A DNA stretch of 64,000 bases from contig OW568892.1 of assembly GCA_938743325.2 (NCBI GenBank), forward strand, positions 62,001 through 126,000, in the 5' to 3' direction. Both the position numbers and the translations under genes were made by a program. This document shows, in pieces, positions 29,741-37,215 of the stretch. How positions within the stretch are numbered: the stretch's first letter is position 1; each line of letters starts with the position of its first letter. This DNA is from Pycnococcus provasolii. Its lineage: Eukaryota > Chlorophyta > Pseudoscourfieldiophyceae > Pseudoscourfieldiales > Pycnococcaceae. Under the pieces are notes generated by a model, which was given only the letters and a program-made list of their open reading frames with translations, had not been told where the DNA came from and did not search any database.

Positions 29741-30991
29741 ATGATGGCCGCCATGTCCCTCCCACTCACTTCACTGAAGTTCAAGTTCCCGTGGCTTTCT
29801 GGATCAAGATGTAGCCTTGGGAATTATCTTCGTGGTGGTCTTTGTGCTGGTCTGCTTCCCTTCCCATTTTCTTCTTTCTCTAAGTCTAAGAGAGAGTTCT
29901 CCGTTCAGGAGGGCAACTTGAGTCTTGCTTGGAGTCATTATGGAGTCAAAGCAGCGTCATTAGTTTCAAATGACGTCTTACTATATGCCAACAATGCGGT
30001 TGGCATCACGGCGATACGTGCGTCCATAACACCGTCAACATACATAAGCTCACGCACGTTCGCCGACGTGTCAGCACCCGGCAAACCGAATCGGCGCGCA
30101 GTGAATCAGAAGGCGCGTCGCGAGTTTCGCAGCTTCGAGGAAGCGCGCGCGTACGTGCATACGCTCGGTCTGAAGAGCCAGGATGAGTGGGAGGCGTGGA
30201 GTGCGTCAGGTGCAAGACCTCACGACATTCCGGGCGATCCTTATGCGTATTACGCGTCATCGGGCTGGCTGTCGTACGGCGACTTCCTTGGATACAAGAT
30301 CGGCAACATAGCTGGCGAATTTCGCAGCTTCGAGGAAGCGCGCGCGTACGTGCATACGCTCAGTCTGAAGAGCCAGGATGAGTGGGAGGCGTGGAGTGCG
30401 TCAGGCGCAAGACCTTACGATATTCCGAGCGATCCTTATACGTATTATGCGTCATCAGGCTGGCTGTCGTACGGCGACTTTCTCGGATACGACATCGGCA
30501 AGGTGGCTGGCGAATTTCGCAGCTTCGAGGAAGCGCGCACGTACGTGCGCACGCTCGGTCTGAAGAGCTATGAGGAGTGGCAGGCGTGGCGTGCGTCAGG
30601 CGCGAGGCCCTATGATATTCCAAGCAATCCTGAAACGTATTATGCGTCATCAGGCTGGACGTCGTACGGCGACTTCCTCGGATACGCGGTGGGCAAGGAA
30701 GCGCGGGTTATGCAACGTACGGACTTTCGAAGCTTCGAGGAGGCACGCGCGTACGTGCGCACGCTCGGTCTGAAGAGATATAAGGAGTGGCAGGCGTGGC
30801 GTGCGTCAGGCGCGAGGCCCTACGATATTCCAAGCCATCCTGAAACGTATTATGCGTCATCAGGTTGGACGTCGTACGGCGACTTCCTCGGATATGCGGT
30901 GGGCAAGGTCGCAAGGAAGCGCGGGTTATACACCGTACGGACTTTCGAAGCTTCGAGGAGGCACGCGCGTACGTGCGCACGCTCGGTCTGA
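29741..30991 (+). CDS. Tandem 'phage-integrase repeat' (INT_rpt) protein
   Basis: A 416-residue reading frame. Residues 1-125 form a Ser/Leu-rich leader that may be organellar. Four in-frame copies follow of a 55-residue module starting FRSFEEARAYV at residues 129, 194, 259 and 329, each ending YYASSGW.SYGDFLGY. The consensus (R.FEEAR.yVr.LgLks..EW..w..sG.rP.dIPs.P...Y...gW..ygDfLG) is that of the Pfam 'phage-integrase repeat unit', common in algal proteins and linked to DNA-binding or helicase/integrase proteins. Units 1-2 (HTLGLKSQDEWEAWSASG) and units 3-5 (RTLGLKSYEEWQAWRASG) form two subtypes. After unit 4 the frame runs into VRTFEASRRHARTCARSV and stops at 30991 because the next unit is out of phase. 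No integrase catalytic domain is present. Function unknown. Confidence 0.72.
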   Translation: MMAAMSLPLTSLKFKFPWLSGSRCSLGNYLRGGLCAGLLPFPFSSFSKSKREFSVQEGNLSLAWSHYGVKAASLVSNDVLLYANNAVGITAIRASITPSTYISSRTFADVSAPGKPNRRAVNQKARREFRSFEEARAYVHTLGLKSQDEWEAWSASGARPHDIPGDPYAYYASSGWLSYGDFLGYKIGNIAGEFRSFEEARAYVHTLSLKSQDEWEAWSASGARPYDIPSDPYTYYASSGWLSYGDFLGYDIGKVAGEFRSFEEARTYVRTLGLKSYEEWQAWRASGARPYDIPSNPETYYASSGWTSYGDFLGYAVGKEARVMQRTDFRSFEEARAYVRTLGLKRYKEWQAWRASGARPYDIPSHPETYYASSGWTSYGDFLGYAVGKVARKRGLYTVRTFEASRRHARTCARSV

Positions 30992-31125
30992 AGAGCTATG
31001 AGGAGTGGCAGGCGTGGCGTGCGTCAGGCGCGAGGCCCTACGATATTCCAAGCCATCCTGAAACGTATTATGCGTCATCAGGTTGGACGTCGTACGGCGA
31101 CTTCCTCGGATATGCAGTGGGCAAG
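30125..31125 (+). repeat. Five tandem DNA repeats of about 195-218 bp
   Basis: Units begin at 30125, 30320, 30515, 30725 and 30943. Spacing is 195, 195, 210 and 218 bp. Units 3-5 are close to identical at DNA level, including silent sites, which indicates recent expansion or gene conversion. Units 1-2 form a second closely similar pair. Confidence 0.9.
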
Positions 31126-31149
31126 AAGGTGAGATCCCTCGTTCAGTGA
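30943..31149 (+). pseudogene. Fifth integrase-repeat unit, out of phase with the first four
   Basis: A complete fifth unit (FRSFEEARAYVRTLGLKSYEEWQAWRASG onward, ending GDFLGYAVGKK) reads in a different frame from units 1-4 and stops at 31149. Compared with the linker between units 3 and 4, the linker between 4 and 5 has 8 extra bases. They look like a small tandem duplication, since GCAAGGTC is followed directly by GCAAGG. Otherwise units 4 and 5 are nearly identical, so the shift is recent or a sequencing error. Confidence 0.7.
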
Positions 31150-31172
31150 TATAAAGTGTACTTTACTCTATT
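31130..31172 (+). repeat. Dispersed short repeat, copy C (3' end of the integrase-repeat gene)
   Basis: GTGAGATCCCTCGTTCAGTG then ATATAAAGTGTACTTTACTCT matches copy A (11536 onward) over about 42 bp, including the exact AAGTGTACTTTACTCT. Beyond that the match fades. The stop codon of the repeat-5 frame lies inside it. Confidence 0.65.
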
Positions 31173-31908
31173 ACGCGTCGGTCGTCGAGGAGAACTGAAG
31201 TGGTGCGTTGTCGCCAAGTGCTCGTGTCTGCTCGCAAACGTCACGACGTGCACCCATGCGACATCAGTCCATCACGACGTGCTGCGCGTGCTGCCCAAAC
31301 CCCAACCAATGAACCAAACTCCAAACCCCAACCAAACCCCAAACCAAACTCCAAACCCTAACTTGGACGCTCCCTAACTGGGATCCCGGCACCTGCGCTA
31401 TTAAAAATACTTCTTCTTCGGGTTCGGGATCCCTCCTGAAGACGCTGCCCTGCCCTGCCCTGCTGAATGACGCACATGCCACGCGCCCCTCCCCTCTCCC
31501 GGCTTTTCTCTCGAGAACATCGCCGCTCTGTTGTACACGTTCGACATTTTTGGTTTAGACTTTAGACATCATAGGCGCCCTTCGCCTCAATCGCTCCCTC
31601 GCCTTATTTTACATCGCATTACGGGTAGCATCGCATAAGGTTAGGTAGTTAGGTTAGGTGCGCATTAGCTGATTAGCATCGCATACTTCGCATTCCTCGC
31701 TGATCTCTCATCAGGCTCATCAGCCGCGTACCAAATAGTCTAAGAGCTGATCTCACTAGGCGTACCCTACCTCTGCGGTTGAGTTGCTCGGCGGTGTCTC
31801 TGACGCATCAGGCAGGCTCCCTGGAGAAGCTCTCCCTGTCCTCCTTCCCCTTCGAAGTCGTCTGAATCATTCTCCTCCGCCCGCTCCATCATCATCCGGA
31901 GCGTGTTC
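31173..31908. promoter_or_regulatory. Gene-free spacer with CCAAAC and GCATCGCAT repeats
   Basis: No exon is visible. 31294-31361 is a degenerate CCAAAC/CCAACC tandem tract with one CCCTAA at its end. 31610-31690 has repeated GCATCGCAT and TTAGGT words. The end nearest the bZIP gene is pyrimidine-rich and is probably its 5' UTR. Confidence 0.4.
31294..31361 (+). repeat. CCAAAC-type simple tandem tract
   Basis: About 68 bp of imperfect CCAAACCCCAACC/CCAAACT units ending in CCCTAA. A similar CCAAAACCCC-type stretch occurs upstream of the XRCC4-like gene at 34177-34200. Confidence 0.8.
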
Positions 31909-32982
31909 ATGGAGGAGGAGGATGGGTCCATGCTTCTTCATGCTTCTTCCGTTGGTGATGGTGGTGATATCTCGTGGGAGAACGACTCCATGAATATCCC
32001 CTTGCCCTTGCCCTTGAACATGGTGGGGGAGGGTGTTTCTATAATACCTTCCCATATGCATATCGTGGAGGAGGAGGAGACGTACAGGGGCGATCTCATT
32101 CCATCCCACGACCTCTCGCTCGATGTGGATGTGGATGACGCGTCCTTGAAGTCGTTTTTGATGTTTCAGGAGTCTCCCGAGATTCGTCCTGAAGACGACG
32201 ACCAGGCTGATCTTCCGCTGGCGAAAAAAAGGCGAACCGATGTCGTTCCTGAACCTCACATTAGCATCATCAACCCTGCGTCATCTCTTGACTTCATGAA
32301 CTTCGCCGCGTCGATCCTCGAAGATCCACAAACCAAACAACAACCGCAACAAATTCCAAACAACAACAACAACACCGCCACAACCGCCACAACCCTCATC
32401 CCCGAAACAACAACAAACTCACAGCCACTTTCAGACAAGGACGACTACTCCACCGAGCCAAACGTCGACGAAGAGGCGCGCGCGAGATACGAGGACAAAC
32501 GTCGACGAAATCGAGAGAGCGCCTTCAAGTCGCGAAAGCGCAAAAACGACGCGATCCAAGACCTGGGTGCGCGCGTCGAGCTGCTCGAAAAACAGCTCGC
32601 CGCCGCGCACGAGGAGAATGCGCAGCTACGCACGCTTCTTGCGCGCGCAGCCGCGGCTGCTCTAGGAGGAGCAGATGCCAACACCACCAAGAGTGAGGGC
32701 GCGGGCAAGTCCACGACTTGCCAAGCGCCTGAAGAGCGTCAGGCCAACACTACGCCTGCCGTGCGTTTACCCCTGCCGTGGGTGGCGCTGACGCTCTTCC
32801 TACCTCTCTTGGCGGCATCGCCTCTCTCCGAGCAGCACCAGCTCCAGCAGAAGGTGCAGCGCCGTGAGCAGCAGCAGCAGCTTCTCCAACAACCTCCAGC
32901 AATCGTTTCTCGCCGTCTTCGTGCGTTTCGCGCGCGCCGCGACCTGCCGTGGCGGCAGGCTGTGGCGTGTGGAGTTGGGTAG
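31909..32982 (+). CDS. bZIP transcription factor with a possible membrane segment
   Basis: A 357-residue protein. The N-terminal half is acidic with hydrophobic patches (a likely activation domain) and an Asn/Thr-rich linker. The bZIP lies at about residues 191-243: RYEDKRRRNRESAFKSRKRK shows the invariant N-x7-R of the basic region, followed by leucine-zipper heptads (LGARVELLEKQLAAAHEENAQLRTLL). About 40 residues further is a hydrophobic stretch (LPLPWVALTLFLPLLAASPL, about 287-306), then a Gln- and Arg-rich tail. This order matches membrane-tethered ER-stress bZIPs (plant bZIP17/28, animal ATF6), which are released by proteolysis. The segment is short and contains prolines, so membrane insertion is uncertain. 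I used the ATG at 31909. Confidence 0.88.
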   Translation: MEEEDGSMLLHASSVGDGGDISWENDSMNIPLPLPLNMVGEGVSIIPSHMHIVEEEETYRGDLIPSHDLSLDVDVDDASLKSFLMFQESPEIRPEDDDQADLPLAKKRRTDVVPEPHISIINPASSLDFMNFAASILEDPQTKQQPQQIPNNNNNTATTATTLIPETTTNSQPLSDKDDYSTEPNVDEEARARYEDKRRRNRESAFKSRKRKNDAIQDLGARVELLEKQLAAAHEENAQLRTLLARAAAAALGGADANTTKSEGAGKSTTCQAPEERQANTTPAVRLPLPWVALTLFLPLLAASPLSEQHQLQQKVQRREQQQQLLQQPPAIVSRRLRAFRARRDLPWRQAVACGVG

Positions 32983-33103
32983 TCTCAATTTCTAATCGTA
33001 TATAGTTGGTTTTTTCTTATCAAAATCACACAGTAAAAAGCTTTTCCTTTTTTTTCCTTTTACATACATACAATAATATACAAGGCTTTACACAACATAC
33101 AAG

Positions 33104-34096
33104 TCAAGGATTCTCGTACACGTCATGATGTCCACCATCACCGTCCTCCTCCTCTTTGTCTTCATCCTCGCTGTCCTCGATGCGAACGACGTCGTCGTCG
33201 TCATTAATGCCAGCGCCGCCGCCGCCACCGGCACTACCCATCATCATGTCCGCCGCCGTGCGTTTGCGCGTTCCCGTCTCGAAAGCCTCTCCTTCGTCGT
33301 CGCCGCCGCCGCCGTCGTCATACTCGTCCACGCCTGGCAAGTGGGCGAGAGCGTCGTTGACGTCGTTGTCCATGTCCTCGTCGTCGTCAAAGACGACTTC
33401 CCCGCACTTCGCCCTAAGGTCGCGTATGCACGCGCGGTGCACGTTCAGCACACCTGCGACGCCCTCCAGCACCGTCATGTTCCTCCTCTCCACAGCCTCG
33501 CTCGTCTCCGGCTGCAGCGCGGCACAGCCTGCTAGCGTGCTGACAGCCGTTCCTAGGCGCTCGACGCTTCGCCTCAGGCGCGCGGCACTCGCCGCTTCTT
33601 TGGCGAGCACTCCCATAATCTCGACGACAACCGCCGCAGCGTCATCGGCACCGCTCAACGCGTTTACGACGACGTGGTCTCCTCTGGTCGCGCCCTCGAA
33701 GCCCGTCACCGCGACTTTCCACGACAGGTGCAGCGCCCCGTCGGCGCCTACCGAAGCCTGCGCGGTTGGCGGCGCTCCGTCCCCTCCAATCGCACCGTAG
33801 AACCCGGTTGTCGTCGCACTCGACGCCGGCCTCACGCCGCTGGATGGCGACCTCCACGACTGACCCGTGCACGTCGTCGCGAGGATCGACACGGGCGCGG
33901 CGGGCGCGGGCGTCACACCACCGGCACCGGCACCGGCACCGGCACCGGCAGCGTGAAAGTAGCACAGCACGAACACACGAGTTGGATGAGCGTGTGGAGG
34001 TGGAGCAGAGGAGCCTACGCCATCAGGAGCCAAAGCCAGTGAGCACGACACAGCCAGCTGCGACGGATGAGCGCGTGCTGCGCCGGATGCAGCCAT
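33104..34096 (-). CDS. XRCC4-superfamily (XRCC4/PAXX-like) candidate
   Basis: A 330-residue protein. The N-terminal 165 residues contain beta-strand-like segments interrupted by Gly/Ala/Pro inserts (RVFVLCYFHA, TCTGQSWRSPSS, GALHLSWKVAVTGFE). A long helix/coiled coil follows (VVVEIMGVLAKEAASAARLRRSVERL through NMTVLEGVAGVLNVHRACIRDLRAKC), then a very acidic tail with a KRTAAD segment and DDVVRIEDSEDEDKEE. Head, stalk and acidic tail are the plan of XRCC4-fold proteins in non-homologous end joining; F..VLN..K..IR.L..KL in human XRCC4 resembles VLEGVAGVLNVHRACIRDLRAKC here. Identity is weak. The GAGAGAG run comes from a GGCACC repeat at about 33918-33950. The start is the ATG at 34096; the upstream frame has no ATG. 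TGTAA signals lie on the minus strand past the stop. Confidence 0.5.
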   Translation of the reverse strand: MAASGAARAHPSQLAVSCSLALAPDGVGSSAPPPHAHPTRVFVLCYFHAAGAGAGAGAGGVTPAPAAPVSILATTCTGQSWRSPSSGVRPASSATTTGFYGAIGGDGAPPTAQASVGADGALHLSWKVAVTGFEGATRGDHVVVNALSGADDAAAVVVEIMGVLAKEAASAARLRRSVERLGTAVSTLAGCAALQPETSEAVERRNMTVLEGVAGVLNVHRACIRDLRAKCGEVVFDDDEDMDNDVNDALAHLPGVDEYDDGGGGDDEGEAFETGTRKRTAADMMMGSAGGGGGAGINDDDDVVRIEDSEDEDKEEEDGDGGHHDVYENP

Positions 34097-34297
34097 ACTG
34101 TTTAGACGTGACTTTACTGTAGAGACCAGGGGCAGTGAGTGCGACCGGGCTGCCGGGGGGCGGGAAAACGATCCCCCAAACCAAAACCCCAAACCAAACC
34201 GAAGGAATCGCGTGTGACACCAAAAACACAAACAACGATCAATAAAGTTGTTAACAGGTCGTGCAACAAACGAAAATCAAATTTTCTTTCCTAATTT

Positions 34298-35618
34298 TTA
34301 CATTTTCTGCTGGGGTTTCCTGTTCCTCGAGCCGCCGCCGCCGCCGCTGTCTCGGCCACGGCCGCCTCCACGTCCGCCACGACCGCCGCCGCGACCGCCG
34401 CCGCGACCGCCGACATCCTCGGGACGGCTGTCGCCGCCGACGCCGGCGCCAGGAGCACGAGCTGCTGCGGGAGCAGGAGCGGGGGGAGGGGCAACAGGAG
34501 CAGATGTCGGAGCGGGAGCAAACGCGTCAAAGTCGCCGAATGTGATGGGCGGTAGCGCCGCCGGCGCCGGCGGCGGTGGCTTCGGAGGTGGTGCTGCTGG
34601 TGGTGCCGAAAACACGTGGTGGTGTTCCTCCTTGGCGGCGCGCGCCCTTTCCTCCGCCGCACGCGCGTTCACCTGCGTGATCATGGGAACCACCCTGATG
34701 TAGTCAGTGTTCATGATCTCGCCAAGGCAGTGAGCAATCGAGTCCGCCTTCGCTTGGTACTTCTCCACGAAAGCCATCGCATCTGAGTGGCAACGAGAGA
34801 GGTAGTCGCGGTGGCTCAGTGTGACCTCCGCCGGGCGGCTGGTCATGCGTTTGCCCGCCTCCGCAAGAGCGCTCAGACTCGCGTCCGTCACCTTTGCGCT
34901 CGGGTTGCCAAGCTTCGCGTGTGCGTGGGCGATAACCGCCGTGCGTTCCATGGCTGCCGTGTGGTGTGCCGTTGACTTGTCGGTCGTGTCGAACACCTGG
35001 GAGAAGTACAGGAGCTCCAGCACGGCACGCACTGCCGCCGCCTGCGCGCTCTTGACTTCCTCCGCACTTGCGGCTGGCGTCGGCGTCGGCGGCGCGGGTG
35101 CCGGCACGTGCTTTTCCTGCTTTTCCTTGCGCGCCGCCGCCGCCGCCGCTTTCTTCTCGGCTTTTTTCTCAGCCTCCTTTTTCACCTCCGCGACTTCTTC
35201 TGCGACCGCCGCGAGCAGAGGCGCCTTCATCTTCTCGAGTTCGTCCATGAGCGCGAGCACGAGCGGCTTGTTCGCGATCATCTCCTCCTGCGTTGTTGTT
35301 TTGTTGGGAGGGCAGGGGAACGTGTGAGTGCGTATTATTTCGATCGTCGATCGTTGATCGTTTCTTTTGATGGCAACTAACCTGTTCTTTGTTGAGATCT
35401 TCTTCACCACTTTTCTGCTTCTTCTCCGCCGCTTCGATGCTGACAAGTTTCTTCTTGAGGTTTCTGATGCGCCGACTGACGACGAGGTCAACCGCGGTTG
35501 TCGACGATGACTCCAACACCTCCTTGGCAGGTGGCGACGACGACGACGATCCTGAAGGTGGTGCTGCTGCAGAAGGTGCTGATGAACCTGACTGATCTTT
35601 GGATTCTTTGCGAGCCAT
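34298..35618 (-). CDS. Caprin-like RNA-binding protein with C-terminal RGG box, two exons
   Basis: Exons 35382-35618 and 34298-35287 (minus strand) are joined by a 94-bp intron (GAACAG|GTTAGT ... CGCAG|GAGGAG), giving 408 residues in phase 0. The join creates RRIRNLKKKLVSIEAAEKKQKSGEEDLNKEQEEMIANKPLVLALMDELEKMK in one helix, closely resembling the caprin homology region (human RNLEKKKGKLDDYQERMNKGERLNQDQLDAVSKYQEV). An AVRAVLELLYFSQVFD segment corresponds to caprin's TVLELQYVLDKL. A Pro/Ala-rich linker and a terminal GGRGGGRGGGRGGRGGGRGR box follow. Animal caprins bind RNA and G3BP and promote stress granules. The splice sites, frame and homology agree. No second HR or CAP_C domain is present. 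Confidence 0.72.
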
Positions 35619-37215
35619 GCTTACTTACTTTAGTATACCTGTACGAGGAGTGGTTCGTAATAAACACACACAAAAAAGAACACTTTCTTTGAGACGCAAA
35701 AACGAGCAACACGCGGGAATCGCAAAAAAAAAACGAGAAAAATGAGACGGGGCGCCGGCGGCGGGAGGGAGGGTTTTGGGGCGGGGGCCGGACGCTTACT
35801 GCAAATTATTTGGTTCAACGAGGAATCCCCAAGAATCTGCCGGTCCTGGACTTGTGTGTGGAGACGAGTTCGGGGCCCGCCCCCTCTCGGCTCTTCTCGC
35901 TCGAACCCAATGTTACTCGTGGTAGTCGGGCACTCCCAACCAAGTCAAATCGCAGATGGTAGATACACACGGAGGAGGTCTCCTTGCCAGATGGCTTTGA
36001 GTAGCCCCTGAGAAAGAAAAAAACTAACGGGTGTTTACAAAAACTAACCTTTTCCTGGCCCAGCCGGATGGGCTGTGAGGGAAGAAGGTGTGCCCAAAAA
36101 AAGACCCTATACCCTTCCAACATGCCAAAACAAGCCGTAAACCATGCGTGTTCGTACGTGCGAGGGGCTCCAGTCTCTTTCCACACCAGCCGGTCCAGCC
36201 TCTGGAAGTATTCATAGATTTCCTAAAGAACTCCACAACTCTACAACAGACAATGTCGCACCCGTCTGGCGCCGGCATTCCGACGACAGCTGGGTATCTC
36301 CGGGTTCGCCAATGTAAATAGGAGTAGGAACAAAACACAAAAGACCAATATCTGCCAGAAGTTGTCTATAAACCACAGTATCACGCGCAGTCCGAAGGTC
36401 ATCAACTATCTTGTTGATATCCTTTTCAGTGAAGTCGCCGAAGGATAGCGTGGCTGGAGGTGGTGGCGTATTGATGTTCGTCTCCACCAATAAGTCCACG
36501 AATTCAATCCTCCGACTACTGACAGATGCCACTCTGTAATATCTGTCAAACCACCCACCAAACTATTAGACAACCGTCGATCCAGGCGCCAACCCTAGAT
36601 CTGCTCACAGCCGTCCATCATACTAATTATTCCATGTAAACCAGGTACCCATTGTTGAACGGATACCTGTCCAACCAAACCCCTAACTGCATGCTGATCC
36701 ATCGCTCATTGCCTCCGAGCTTACGCGCTCGTGCGCGGCGCAGTCCGCCACTCCGCCGGGTTTAACGCCAGCGGCACTGGTCCCAGCAAGCACGGTCAGA
36801 TACTTTCTTGGGTTCCAGAGAAGTCAGTTTGTTAATAGCAGACATAGCCGCAGGCCCGCAGCGGCACTAGAAAACTAACTCTATCGTAGGCATGACTTGA
36901 GAAGGAAAGAAGGAAAAGGGAGAAGTAAAGACGGTCTTTTGACTGGTTGATCACGCAACCGCTTTCGCGCTTCAGCTAGGCGCGGACGGCGTCACGGCGG
37001 TGGCGGGGGCGGATGGTGGTGGATAACGACTCCGTCCAGTCCGGCGGGCCCGCCGGCCGGACCCCGCCGATAACCAGGGAACGACGCCCAACAGTGCATC
37101 CCCGATCAGGCAGGAACCCAATGCCGGGGGGATTCTATTTTCAAACGCCCCGCCTCAAAGGTCCCTCCCGCGGCCTGCTCCCGCATCCGCGCATCACTCG
37201 CAAACTTGCGCAGGC
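35619..37215. other. 1.6-kb spacer with an orphan gene-like fragment
   Basis: No complete gene is visible. The minus strand at 36212-36529 holds a balanced protein-like frame without an ATG (RIEFVDLLVETNINTPPPPA, FGDFTEKDINKIVDDLRTARDTVVYRQLLADIG). It may be one exon, beginning after an AG at about 36534, of a gene now incomplete. The region is less GC-rich than the neighbours up to about 36.7 kb, contains CTATCGTAG at 36881-36889, and then becomes GC-rich toward the dynein-2 start. A GGCGGGCCCGCCGGCCGG palindromic stretch is near 37042. Confidence 0.35.

Noticed and set aside
29741-31149. An intron joining repeat units 4 and 5 of the integrase-repeat protein
   Set aside because: The extra sequence is only 8 bp and looks like a small tandem duplication; no room for a functional intron with sensible sites.
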